Shown: piece by piece, positions 25,520 through 36,700 of the stretch | Layout: each line of letters begins with the position of its first letter | Position numbering within the stretch: the first letter of the stretch is position 1 | Origin: a virus | Virus record (IMG/VR): IMGVR_UViG_3300008262_000231 | Coordinates: 34,724 to 98,723 of that record | Strand: one strand, 5' to 3' | DNA: 64,000 nucleotides | The notes under the pieces: generated by a model | What the model was told of the DNA's origin: nothing | The model's database searches: none | What the model saw: the letters and a program-made list of their open reading frames with translations, nothing else | Made by a program: the position numbers and the translations under genes

Positions 25520-28500
25520 ATGCCGGGAAGTAGTATTTATATAAATCAGATAGATTTAGATTCGAATTTTTTTGTTTGGGCAACTGGGCAAGACGTAAGA
25601 AAATTTAATGGAACAGCATGGGAATATTACGATAGCTCAAATTCCGCAGTTCCTAGTGGATCCCCTTATTATTTGGATACAAGATCTATATCCATCGACA
25701 ACAAAGGAATATTGTGGGGGGGAATAGCACAGATATCCAATGGGATTTCTCCAGCCAATAGTGAGGATGTATCTTTTTATTCTCAAAGAACCTCGAGTTT
25801 TAATGGATCTGTAAATTCTACTGCCGTTCAGTCTGACGGAAAAATATTAATGGGAGGAATTTTTACTTCTTTTAATGGAAACACTAGAAATAGATTGGTA
25901 AGACTTAATTCCGATGGAACTGAGGATACTTCTTTCTATACTAATCTGGGAACAGGTTTTTCTTCTGGTGTTACTAGTATTTCCCTACAATCGGATGGAA
26001 AAATACTGGTAGGAGGAAATTTTATTTCTTTTAACGGAAACACTAGAAATAGATTGGTAAGACTTAATTCCGATGGAACTGAGGATACTTCTTTCTATAC
26101 TAATTTAACAAGTGTAGGTACGGGTACAGCGTTTACCGGTATAATAACAGTAACAAGAGAACAGACGGATGGCAAAATTATTATAGGAGGATTTTTTAGC
26201 TCTTTTAACGGAAATACAAGGGAAAGACTAATTAGATTGAATCCATCGGGGATAGAGGATTCAACATTTTATTCAAACTTGTCCCTTTACGGATTTGGAT
26301 TTAATGGGGGGGTTTATGGAGTATCTATACAAAATGATGGAAAAATTATAGTTACGGGGTCTTTTTCTTTTTATAATTCATATCCTAGAACTGGAATAGT
26401 TAGATTAAATAGTGATGGATTAGAGGATACCCAATTTTATACTAATTTAATAAGCACGGGGGATAATTCGGGACTTCAGAATGGAGTACCTCTTATTAGC
26501 AGGACACAATCAGACGGTAAAATAATAGTAGGAGGATCATTTACCGATTTTAATGATAACGGAGGATACAATAGAAATAGAATACTGAGATTAAATTCTG
26601 ACGGGACTGAAGATTCTTCTTTCTACATACCAATAAGTCCAGGATTTGATCTTCCGGGGGATATTTATACTATAGAAATACAAACTGATGGAAAAATTTT
26701 AATAGGAGGGGATTTTACTACTTTTGCCGGAAATACTAGAAATTATAGCATAAGATTAAATTCTAGTACAACAACTCCGGGTACTCCTTTGATATTTAAT
26801 CTGGATACTTCTGAAGTTACGGTAGGAAAATCCTGGAAATCTGATGATATATCAACTTTCGATAATCTTTTATATGAAACTTCATTGGTATATTCTTCTC
26901 CTTTCGGGAGCGAGGTTTTAGCCTACATAACTCCTTTGAATGGTATAGGATCTACTGGAGCTACTGCATATACAAGAATAAATGGGGTTACGGGAGGAAG
27001 ATTATTTTTCTATGACAAGAATATAGAAAAATGGAATGAAACCCTTTCTGGATACACTTGGCCTCATATATTTCAAATTAAAGCTAAAGGGTATAAAGGT
27101 AAAGAATATAAATATTTTCTAGGAACAACGGAAGGACTTTGGGTAATACCGCCGGGACTTCTTAGTAAACTTTCTTTAAATGATGGAGGCGAAATAGTTA
27201 GTCAGGCAAGAGTCTATAATACTAGTACTAGTGGGATAATATCTAATAATATCTACACTATAGATTTTGACGAGAACGGGAATCTATGGATAGGAACAGA
27301 TTTAGGATTATCTTTTTTCGACGGAAGAAAATTTTGGAATTATTACACCTCTGGTCCAGTTACTTATGTAAAATCGAGAGAAAATGGGCATGTTTTTTAT
27401 TCCATAGGGGATGGAGAATTATCTCAGGGAACAGGACTTTATCACTTCAACGGAACTACCCACACAAATATAAATTCTTCTAATTCAGATCTTCCTAATA
27501 ATAATATACTTGAGATAGAATTAATTCAGAATGGAACTAAACAAGGAGACGTAACTTTACACGAGAATTCTTTATGGATATTGTCTTTGAATGATCTTTC
27601 TTCTTTTGTTTACGATCTTCCACATGTCTATGCTTCTTCTAAGTCTGAAGGAGCAACTGGGTGGAATTTTACATATAGAGTTCCTATAGGAGGAACCGGA
27701 GAGACTGGAGCTCCTCCTATTCCCAAAATTAATAAATACACCTGGAATTACCCTGAATGGCAGACTTACGATAGCGAATTTGTTGCTTCGGATCTTCCAG
27801 GATTAGATCCTAGAAATCTTTTTCTTACCGTTCCACTTAATGATATAGCAGACGGAAAAGCAGGGGAGCAATATTATTGGAGTAATTCTCCTATTACTAG
27901 TTACGACGAAAAAGTTTTAGGAGAAAGAATAGGGGAATCTTTATGGGATTCCCAGATAACTTTAGGAGGGTCTGGTGACATTAAGATTACCTGTTCTACC
28001 TCTTTAGAAACTGATCTAGGAATTAAATACCTGATAGGAGGGTATATCTCTGGTGATTCTGAAGCCACTTTTGGATACTATAATGATCTAACCCCAGCTA
28101 CTATAAATAATCTAAATCCTACTATAGGAGCTTCAGGTGGAACGGCTGGTTCCTCTAGTTTTTACGGGGAAATGGGATTTGTTGTTTGCTATGACTATTC
28201 GGGGTCTGTAGATACCATACTTCCATTTAGAGGATATAGAACAAGAATAGATTCCTTAGATCCTAGCCCTGATGATAATACTTTTTCCGTATCTGGATCT
28301 TACGATTGGTTTATGGAATCTGGACCTTGGGTTTGGCATTCTTGGGAAGGAGCTAATTCTTTTTCAGGAAACGGGGTTACCGGGTCACCTTACGGAGCTA
28401 CAAACTTAAATTATCCTGGATTAACATCGGGTAACTACAATTGGATATACGACCCTTTATCCCCCACATCTTCACCAATACTATCTAGTTCTTGGACTTA

Positions 28501-30553
28501 TAATTCAGGGGCTACGGGAAATATATCTTCTGGAGAGTTTGACCTGTCTTACTCATTATCTAATGATTTTCCGTATGTCAATGGAATTTATATTTCTTAT
28601 TTTGACGATTTGTCATCGGATCAAACCTCGATATTAGATTCTTTACTTACCTCTAACGTTTTAAGTATATCAGTTTCCCCAGATGCTTTATACACCATAA
28701 CATCTATATCGGCGATAACCGGAGGATTGTTTATAGGTCTTAGCTACCAATATGGAAACCCCGGGGTATTTCCTTTTTCAACCGGAAATAGTGTAAACCT
28801 AGATTTTTACGAATGGACAAACTATACATATCCATTAGTTAAAAATTTAAATTCATTTCCTGGGAATCCGGAAGGGTATTCCTATGGAGTATTTACTGCA
28901 GAAATACAAAGGGATCTAGGTAATAAATTTTCTTTTACAGGGATTACCGGAGACTATAATTCAGGTATAAATTCATCATATAGAGTTACAAGATTTAGAA
29001 ATTTCCCGGTTAAGAATTTAAATATCCTTACAGGTAATCAAGAAGTTCCTCTTACATCTGTCCAATTAACAAATTACCATACTCACCTATTAATAGAATC
29101 CAATGTTTCTGGTAATTTTGCAGATTTATCCACTCTTAAAAACGAATGGAATCGATCAAATGATAATTATCTTGTCGATTCTTATCTATCTGATCCTGCA
29201 TATACCGGATTACTTTCTTACGTTAAACTAAATAATTTAGATTACTCCCTTCAATCCAATTATAATTCAAACACCCCTGGATCTAGTGGATGGAGAAGAG
29301 TAGGATCCGAAATAAATTCTTTGGATCTTGGAGAATCTGTTGTTATAACCGGGTCTGCAACAGGGGGATTCTATTTTTCTGGAAATTATTTATCCCCTAC
29401 GGGATCTTCAAATTCTCCTTTCTATATTTCCATAACTAGTAATCCTGTAGGATCTACTGGATTCTATTTAACCTCATTCGGAAATACTGGAAATAAAATA
29501 GGGGTAACTAAAGACGAATCTAACTATTACATAACTACTGTGGTTGGATCCTCTGGATCTTATTTTGGGAAAAATTTTATAGCTGAATCCGGAAATACCT
29601 ATTTTTTAACAGCAAAACTAACGGAACAAACTGTATGCCGAAGTATTTTCTACCCATCTGTAACAGGATCTAATTCTACATTGGATTTAAAGACCACACT
29701 AAAGCTTCCTAACCATCAATTTGTTATACATTATGAAAATTATGATGATCCATATACGGTTAAATTATTAAAAACTGATGAGGATTCTAGAGTGACTAAT
29801 ACTGTAACAATAGGAGGATTTAATGGGGATCTTACTGTATGTAATGATATGGAATCTAATATATTCTTTTCTGGGTTTAATTCTTTAGGGTTAACCTCTT
29901 CAGCATATGTCGATTTTGGATATGTTGATATTGGATATTTTGTCTATACGGCCACCGGATTTGTTTATCTTGCCAAACAATATAAACCTAACTTGGGCAT
30001 AAATGAGGGAGAGATAATATCCAGACCTGGATCGGATCCTTGGACTTGGAGTGATTCTCACGTAAAAGGGGAAGGATCTTTTGAAGTTCCCCTCCTGTCT
30101 ACAGTTATCTTTAATAATTATTCTTCTGAAATATACGGTAAAAATACAAATAAATGGGTTTTATCTAATGCTATTACTGGAGAAGAAATATTAAATATAA
30201 AATATTCTCCTTATTTTATTTATACTTTCACCGAAGAAGGAGAATACACTATTTATAATGAGGTTCTGGATTCTGAAGGAAATGTATACGCAACTACAGG
30301 AAATGGATTCATAAGAGTGCTAGATCACAAAAAGATGAGAATCCCAGGAAGAAAATCCGCACCTATAAATTCTTCTAATTACGGGGTAGATCAACCTTTT
30401 GACGATAGGACTTACCAAGGACAAAAATTACGAAAAGATTTAGAAAAACAGCAGATAGAGATAGAGAGAAATAATAAACCTAAATTTACCCCTGCTATAG
30501 TTATACCTGATAATCCAGATTCTACTTACAAAAAAATAAATTTGGAATCGTGA
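25520..30553 (+). CDS. Giant beta-propeller tail/baseplate adhesin
   Basis: This is a 1677-residue protein. About residues 95-417 hold six copies of the delta-60 repeat, with cores such as QSDGKILVGGNF and RLNSDGTEDTSFY; delta-60 repeats form a beta-propeller. A second propeller-like stretch follows near 565-620 (FDENGNLWIGTDLGLSFFDG), as in sensor-type propellers. The remainder is Gly/Ser/Thr-rich beta sequence, and the end is a charged helix (LRKDLEKQQIEIERNN). It is flanked by baseplate and fibre genes and may bind host glycans or proteins. Confidence 0.6.
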   Translation: MPGSSIYINQIDLDSNFFVWATGQDVRKFNGTAWEYYDSSNSAVPSGSPYYLDTRSISIDNKGILWGGIAQISNGISPANSEDVSFYSQRTSSFNGSVNSTAVQSDGKILMGGIFTSFNGNTRNRLVRLNSDGTEDTSFYTNLGTGFSSGVTSISLQSDGKILVGGNFISFNGNTRNRLVRLNSDGTEDTSFYTNLTSVGTGTAFTGIITVTREQTDGKIIIGGFFSSFNGNTRERLIRLNPSGIEDSTFYSNLSLYGFGFNGGVYGVSIQNDGKIIVTGSFSFYNSYPRTGIVRLNSDGLEDTQFYTNLISTGDNSGLQNGVPLISRTQSDGKIIVGGSFTDFNDNGGYNRNRILRLNSDGTEDSSFYIPISPGFDLPGDIYTIEIQTDGKILIGGDFTTFAGNTRNYSIRLNSSTTTPGTPLIFNLDTSEVTVGKSWKSDDISTFDNLLYETSLVYSSPFGSEVLAYITPLNGIGSTGATAYTRINGVTGGRLFFYDKNIEKWNETLSGYTWPHIFQIKAKGYKGKEYKYFLGTTEGLWVIPPGLLSKLSLNDGGEIVSQARVYNTSTSGIISNNIYTIDFDENGNLWIGTDLGLSFFDGRKFWNYYTSGPVTYVKSRENGHVFYSIGDGELSQGTGLYHFNGTTHTNINSSNSDLPNNNILEIELIQNGTKQGDVTLHENSLWILSLNDLSSFVYDLPHVYASSKSEGATGWNFTYRVPIGGTGETGAPPIPKINKYTWNYPEWQTYDSEFVASDLPGLDPRNLFLTVPLNDIADGKAGEQYYWSNSPITSYDEKVLGERIGESLWDSQITLGGSGDIKITCSTSLETDLGIKYLIGGYISGDSEATFGYYNDLTPATINNLNPTIGASGGTAGSSSFYGEMGFVVCYDYSGSVDTILPFRGYRTRIDSLDPSPDDNTFSVSGSYDWFMESGPWVWHSWEGANSFSGNGVTGSPYGATNLNYPGLTSGNYNWIYDPLSPTSSPILSSSWTYNSGATGNISSGEFDLSYSLSNDFPYVNGIYISYFDDLSSDQTSILDSLLTSNVLSISVSPDALYTITSISAITGGLFIGLSYQYGNPGVFPFSTGNSVNLDFYEWTNYTYPLVKNLNSFPGNPEGYSYGVFTAEIQRDLGNKFSFTGITGDYNSGINSSYRVTRFRNFPVKNLNILTGNQEVPLTSVQLTNYHTHLLIESNVSGNFADLSTLKNEWNRSNDNYLVDSYLSDPAYTGLLSYVKLNNLDYSLQSNYNSNTPGSSGWRRVGSEINSLDLGESVVITGSATGGFYFSGNYLSPTGSSNSPFYISITSNPVGSTGFYLTSFGNTGNKIGVTKDESNYYITTVVGSSGSYFGKNFIAESGNTYFLTAKLTEQTVCRSIFYPSVTGSNSTLDLKTTLKLPNHQFVIHYENYDDPYTVKLLKTDEDSRVTNTVTIGGFNGDLTVCNDMESNIFFSGFNSLGLTSSAYVDFGYVDIGYFVYTATGFVYLAKQYKPNLGINEGEIISRPGSDPWTWSDSHVKGEGSFEVPLLSTVIFNNYSSEIYGKNTNKWVLSNAITGEEILNIKYSPYFIYTFTEEGEYTIYNEVLDSEGNVYATTGNGFIRVLDHKKMRIPGRKSAPINSSNYGVDQPFDDRTYQGQKLRKDLEKQQIEIERNNKPKFTPAIVIPDNPDSTYKKINLES
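25806..26770 (+). repeat. Six delta-60 repeats, two nearly identical in DNA
   Basis: Six units of roughly 53 residues each carry an (S/T/N)DGKI core followed by a RLNxxGxEDxxFY-like core; the last unit lacks the second core. Units one and two share a 69-bp perfect DNA repeat (25877-25945 and 26036-26104, offset 159 bp), pointing to a recent duplication or gene conversion inside the propeller. Confidence 0.8.
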
Positions 30554-30617
30554 AATTTTACCTCTATTTTTTTCTAGAATAAATAACCAATTTGGATTTT
30601 TAACTATTTAAAAAAAC

Positions 30618-30625
30618 GATATATA
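30618..30625 (+). promoter_or_regulatory. GATATATA box (candidate late promoter)
   Basis: AAACGATATATAAAAATAAA lies 22 bases before the ATG at 30648, in a 94-base intergenic gap. Confidence 0.45.
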
Positions 30626-30647
30626 AAAATAAAAAATAAAACAAAAA

Positions 30648-31559
30648 ATGGCTTCAACTGTAAACATTACTGAAATTCTAGGATCAGATTCCATATCGGG
30701 ATCTAGGATTACTATTAATTCTAATTTTTTAATTCTTCAAAACTGGATAAATGGATACGTTCAAGTTTTCGGAGTAGATACCACTAACGGTATATTGGAT
30801 CTAACAACAGCATCCACCGGAAAGGTTATGGCGAAAATAGGAAGATTTGATTCCCTCTCTTTGCCTGCTTCCGGAACTGCTCTTACGTCTTTTGATTCGA
30901 TCGGGGGAGCTTCTTTTGTTTCTGTTTCATCCACAAATGTTACAATATCAGGAGCTCTAACTGCTAACGGATCAATAACACTAGGAACAGGATCAACATT
31001 CGTATCAGGAGGAACTTCTAGCTTTAATGGATCATTAAGTGCAAATGGAGCTTTTTATCTAGGAACCCAAGGACACGTAATAAGTCAAAATACTACCGTT
31101 GCTACCGGATTAACCGCAGGTACACCATTTCCTTCTACCGCTCTAGGAGGTGGAGGGTATCAAACTCCTAATTCTGCTTCTCCTTATGCAATAACAGGAT
31201 TAGAAGATGTTATATTTGCAGATTGCGGTCCTACTGGATTCTTTATTAAAGTTGTAGACGGAACTTCTCCTGTAGGAGGAACTTTACCTAATTTACCACA
31301 GGGAACAAGAGTAACTATAGTAAATACTAATCCAGCGACAGGATACATCTGGACAGGACTTACCGGCTCTACTACATATTATACCGGATTTAATACGGAT
31401 TCTTCTTACGGAGGGTATTCTTCTTCTGGTATTGTAATTCCTCAGAGCAAATCATACAGATCTTCCGTTACTCTTCAATGGGAGCCTAGGGTAGGACAGG
31501 GGCAAGCCACAATGAATGGATCTTGGGTAGTTATAGGTTCTAGTAACGTTACAGTATAA
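30648..31559 (+). CDS. Tail fibre / baseplate appendage protein (303 aa)
   Basis: This 303-residue protein is rich in Gly, Ser and Thr. The N-terminal SRITINSNFLILQNWING resembles the attachment segment of the collagen-like fibres downstream. The middle has repeating beta units (VTISGALTANGSITLGTG, SFNGSLSANGAFYLGTQG) that look like a trimeric beta-helix shaft, and the C-terminal part is compact with a YRSSVTLQWEP strand. No enzymatic motif is present. It is probably a short trimeric fibre or baseplate appendage. Confidence 0.55.
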   Translation: MASTVNITEILGSDSISGSRITINSNFLILQNWINGYVQVFGVDTTNGILDLTTASTGKVMAKIGRFDSLSLPASGTALTSFDSIGGASFVSVSSTNVTISGALTANGSITLGTGSTFVSGGTSSFNGSLSANGAFYLGTQGHVISQNTTVATGLTAGTPFPSTALGGGGYQTPNSASPYAITGLEDVIFADCGPTGFFIKVVDGTSPVGGTLPNLPQGTRVTIVNTNPATGYIWTGLTGSTTYYTGFNTDSSYGGYSSSGIVIPQSKSYRSSVTLQWEPRVGQGQATMNGSWVVIGSSNVTV

Positions 31560-31577
31560 TATTTATAATTTTAACAG

Positions 31578-33779
31578 ATGGCAAAAACACCTTTTATTAG
31601 GCCGCTGCAAGTTCAAGGAGGTACTTTTTATACCTTTACTTCTTCTTCAGAGGATTTAGCTTTTACGTTTAATAACGATACAAATAAATTTACATTCTCA
31701 AAATTTGCCCTGTTAAATATACCTAATATAGATAACAGCTCTTCTTCGGATACGAATTATATTAGATTAAATGGTCCAGATGGAGCATTTTTAGATTGGG
31801 CAAATAATACCCAAAAGATAATAACTGGAAATTCCAATATAGATTTTTCTCAAAGTTTCCAAAGCTATTGTTTAAATTTAGAATCTATAATAATAAGTGA
31901 CGATAATTACGATCCTACTAAAAAACAAAATGTATCGGAAAGAGTATTTTTTAAATGGCTTAAAGAAATAGGAGCTATGAGATTTAGGCCAGCAAGCTCG
32001 AGCGAGGTTGCTTCTACCCTAAACCAAAATACAGTTACTATAGTTAATGATCTTCCGGTAACCCAGAAAAGATATGTAGAAGGAGATAACGCTGCAGGAA
32101 CTACAGGATCCTATGGTATGACTGGATCTACTTACAATAAAGTTGTTCAGTATGTTGGATCTTTGGATATAGTAAATTCAGTAACGAATAATAACAATTC
32201 TTATTCCGAAGTATATGTTTATGTTCCTACATCAGCGGGAAATACCCCTACTGTTTTATTCAAAAATGTTGTAGATTCCAATTACTATCCAGACTATCAA
32301 TGGACAAATAGCCCATTAAATCCTCTTAATGACGAATACCTATACGGAAGAAATTATACAGAAATAAATCCCAGTGGAATTACTAGTCTTGCTATATATG
32401 ATGACGATGTTTTAGGATCCCCTACTGCTTCTTATATCGACACAGGTCTATCGACTACCCCGATATCAGGAAATTGGTACTCGCCAAGAGATACTGCAAA
32501 TACTTATTTTACGGATTCTCTTTTTACAGATCCTTCTAATTACGTACTTACTAAAAGTGCGAATTCAAATTCTCTTACTTACGTTAGAAGTAAATTAGAT
32601 TCTATAGGTATAGATTTTGATCCTAATTCATACAAAGCTATAGTAGATGATACTTCTATATCAACACTTGATGAGTACAATTCTACCCCTATAGCTTCTG
32701 ATTTTGAATTCAATGCAGCTTTAATCTATTATGATGTCTACGATCCTGCAAATCCTACCGATAGAGCAACTAATCTATATGGGGTTTTGTTTTTGGATGA
32801 AGTTAATTCATCTTCAGGGGATATATTCATACCAAGAACCAAAAAATACAAACCAAATCCTGTAACAGGACTAAATGGAAATTCCTACGGATTCAAGATA
32901 AACATAAAATTTGATACTGATATAGATCAAACCGGAATAGAGCAGGCAATAAATGATTATTCCCCTTTCTCCCTTTCTATGTTTATGGATGCTATGAATG
33001 TACTTCAGGATTCTAGCTCTACCCTTAATAGATCTTCTTCTCAATTTATAGATCTTTCCAATAGGGTTACTAACTTAGAAAATATAGCTTTAACTACGGA
33101 AACCTCTGTTAATTTCAATGCAAGAATAGCAGCAATAGAACAATCTTTAGCTGCAAATCAAGCTTTATTTAATAATACACAATCTATATTAAATCTCATA
33201 AATCAAAATTATGATTTAACTAGATCTATACTTAATAATGAAACGAGCGTTGAGGTTTCATATAACTTAAATACAATAAATCAGGGATTAGGTATAAATG
33301 TAGACAGATCTGTAGAAAATTTAGTAACTATAAATAATTCTAGCCAGGATTTTAATATAGGCGTAAATAAAGGATATGGTATTTTAACCCAGACCGGACA
33401 GAATACTATAGAATTACTAAATTTTTCAAATTACTTTAAGCACATAAATAATGGGATAGATATAAATCTGACAGGAGACATGACTATCAGATTAGACGAT
33501 ACCAATGTTAAATGGAAAAATGGACAAAGATTTAGAATTTCATTCGGAGACAAGGTATACCCACAGTCTTCTATAATAACTATAGTAACAGACTCACAAG
33601 GTCTTTACCCCCTAAGCTCTCCTTCTGGAGGAATATACTCAACAACGATAGTAGTATTAGATGATACTATTTTTTCTGAATGGGGTTATAAACCAGTATT
33701 CGATATAGTTTGTATAGACGATCAGAATTTAATATTCCAAGTTGATGCAATAGGAAAAAGTTTGACAGATAATCAATAA
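31578..33779 (+). CDS. Fibre/baseplate structural protein (733 aa)
   Basis: This 733-residue protein has beta-rich N- and C-terminal parts and, at about residues 480-560, a helical region with SSSQFIDLSNRVTNLENIAL-like heptads followed by IAAIEQSLAANQ, suggesting a trimeric coiled coil. The C-terminal domain (WKNGQRFRISFGDKVYP) looks like a small beta head. No homologue is recognised. The place in the fibre gene block supports an appendage role. Confidence 0.5.
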   Translation: MAKTPFIRPLQVQGGTFYTFTSSSEDLAFTFNNDTNKFTFSKFALLNIPNIDNSSSSDTNYIRLNGPDGAFLDWANNTQKIITGNSNIDFSQSFQSYCLNLESIIISDDNYDPTKKQNVSERVFFKWLKEIGAMRFRPASSSEVASTLNQNTVTIVNDLPVTQKRYVEGDNAAGTTGSYGMTGSTYNKVVQYVGSLDIVNSVTNNNNSYSEVYVYVPTSAGNTPTVLFKNVVDSNYYPDYQWTNSPLNPLNDEYLYGRNYTEINPSGITSLAIYDDDVLGSPTASYIDTGLSTTPISGNWYSPRDTANTYFTDSLFTDPSNYVLTKSANSNSLTYVRSKLDSIGIDFDPNSYKAIVDDTSISTLDEYNSTPIASDFEFNAALIYYDVYDPANPTDRATNLYGVLFLDEVNSSSGDIFIPRTKKYKPNPVTGLNGNSYGFKINIKFDTDIDQTGIEQAINDYSPFSLSMFMDAMNVLQDSSSTLNRSSSQFIDLSNRVTNLENIALTTETSVNFNARIAAIEQSLAANQALFNNTQSILNLINQNYDLTRSILNNETSVEVSYNLNTINQGLGINVDRSVENLVTINNSSQDFNIGVNKGYGILTQTGQNTIELLNFSNYFKHINNGIDINLTGDMTIRLDDTNVKWKNGQRFRISFGDKVYPQSSIITIVTDSQGLYPLSSPSGGIYSTTIVVLDDTIFSEWGYKPVFDIVCIDDQNLIFQVDAIGKSLTDNQ

Positions 33780-33783
33780 AAAA

Positions 33784-36700
33784 ATGGCAGGTACAAATAA
33801 TAGTATAAGTTCTTTAATAGCTCAATTTCTAAGACTCCAATCTAATTCTTTGGAGATAATAAATGGATTAAACGAGGTAGCAACGTCTACAAATGAATCT
33901 GTTACTATACAAATATTAGACGAAAATGGGTTACCCAAAACAGTTAATATCCCTTCTTATGGGTATATGAGCGGGGAAATCCAAAGATTGAATAATAATG
34001 TAAAATCCTTAGCTGGATTAGAAGAAAATTCTGCAACAGTAAGAAATTCAGATGGAACATATTCACAGGTCTATAAATCTAAAACATTAAAAGAACCTTC
34101 AAGTCCTTCCGAACTTCAAATACCTAGTTCTTTTAAGGTAAAAGATAATTGGTTCTTTGAAAGCTTTCTAAGCCCTCTTTTATATGTTAGCATAGATGTT
34201 ACTGGAAAAATTCCCGAAAATTCTGATAGGATAGTAGTTAAAAGAATTATAGCAAATACCCAAACGGAATCTGAGAAAAATTTCTTTGATCTTAACCTTA
34301 AAGGTAAAAATGATATAAGTCATGACGGGTTTATATCGGCTTTAGAAGGATATGGGATTTCCTATTTTACTGATGAAGATGTCGTAAGCCTCCCTCTAAA
34401 AACTATAAGATACGTAGGAAATTTTGGGGTTCTTAATTTTATAGACGATGTCGTAAATCAGACAGATTCACAAGGTAACTCATTCCAGGTTACAGTTAGA
34501 AATTATAAGCTGACTTCTTTAAATTATACCGATACTACAAGTTCTGTTACTAACGGGGAGACTTTAAAAAACGGTGATACCCTATCAACTCCGGACGGAA
34601 CAAAATATAAAATTACCTCAGTGAACATATCCGATTCTACGGTACAATTAGAAAGAGTATCCGGATTTCAACCGGTTTTATTAGGTAGTAATTCTCTTGC
34701 AATAGCAATGGCAGATTTTGGAAATAGATTTGCTGATGTAAACATAGGAAATGACGAAAGACAAGGAATATTTTTCAAAAGTATTGACGATGATTTTAAT
34801 ATCGTTGCAGCAACCTGGTCTACGGGGGTTACTTTTTGGTCTAGTGAATTAGAAACAACTACAACCGACGGTAGCGTAGTTGATCTTTCAACTTATTATA
34901 AAGATAGTGTTTCTGATTTCGGGAAGCTTTTTATAGGACTCGCTAAAGAAAATACGGTTACCGCTATTGATGGATTGGTTCCTAATATACCAACCATTAC
35001 CCAGGATTCTTTCAAAGTAGTTCAAATAAATAAACAGATAACAGATTCTACCTCTGTAAAAAATATTGACGACAAATTAAAACTTAAGACGTCAATAAAG
35101 AGCGAAATAGATTCCATAGATCAAGCTCTTCAACAAACTAAATTACAGATAAATAATTTAAATTCAGGAAGATCCGGAGGGGGATCTTCTTTCTCGACTT
35201 TCACGGATCAAAAATCTTCTTTAGAAAATAATTTAAAATCCTTAACTGAAGAAAGATCTAATAAATCTGAGCTTTATGCTTCTTTAGTTAGCGAGGTATC
35301 TACTTTAACTAAAGATGTTCCCCAGCTTTTAGAAAAGCCAAAATACAGGGTTAGAGGGTTTTGGCCTATACCAGATCCTAAAGTAAGTGGAACCACAAAA
35401 CAGGAAGTTATCCAATTTGTAGTCAGATATAGATATCTTTCGGATTCCGGAGCTTCTCAACCTTCCGATCAGATAGAATATACAGACAAAGACGGTCTTA
35501 AAAAGAATGCTGCTTTTTCCAACTGGGTAGAATATAAAACTCCAGAAAGAAAAAAAGTATACGATTCATCAAAAGGAATTTATGTTTGGTCTACAGAGGA
35601 CCCTTCTAATGCAAATTCGGTAAATATAAACCAATTAGATATACCAATAACAAAAGGGGAAAAGGTTGAAATACAGATAGCTTCTATTTCTGAAGCAGGA
35701 TGGCCTCAGAATCCTTTAACCTCTGATTTTTCTCCTTCTGTTACCATATCATTTCCTGACAGTCTTAATGTTAATGGTGCTTCGGATACCTTATTAAAAA
35801 ATAATGAGGATTCTGCAGTAGTTAAAGTTCAACAAAATTTAAATTCTCAAGGTTTACCTCAGCATTTATCTGAACAATTTACTGATGGATCAGTTACATA
35901 TTATCACAATGCATCTAATATAGCAAGCGGGTTTTATACCACTAGTGGATCAGTTTTAAGTTTATTTGAAAAGATAACGGATCTTCAAAATCAGATAGAA
36001 GTTCTTAAATCGCAGATCACTAATACTAAAGGAGTTCTAGAAGTTTATATCGTAGATTCTTCTAACCAAAAAATTAAAGTTACCAAAGGCTCTTTAGTTA
36101 GCTTAAATGCTGGATTTTATGACGGGATATTCAGTAATCCTTTAGGAACAGATGCCGGAAAAATTGCTTCTGTTACTTATAATATTCAACTTTATAATTC
36201 TCAAACTACTGCAGTTGAATTGGCTTCTATAATACCTGGAGGACTAGGAGTTAAATCACCTAATGTTATCTCTTCATCATCTCCTGTTGGTTATAATGAT
36301 AATTTAAGATATGGGCAATGTCCTATTTCTATAAGTTCTTTAACCTCTTCCCAGGTAGAGGACAATACATATTTTAGACAGGTTTCTCCTTTTGCTTCTT
36401 CTGGATCCTATTCCCAATTTCTTTATCCTAGATATAGAAATGTTGGATTGAACGAAATACTCTATTGTGCAGTGGATAATAATGTATCTACTAATACTCC
36501 TGTCGGGGATAGTCCTTCTGCTCCGGTTATACCTGGAGCATTTACTTCTCTGTATAATCCGACATATTCTTACGACGGGTCTACGCAAATCAATTTTAGT
36601 ATTTCCGGAACATATCCGCAGAACGGAACTATTCTTACCCCTTACGATCCTACGGTTACTCCTTCTTCTGCAGCAGGAGCTACTTCTTCCGGTGTTTGGG

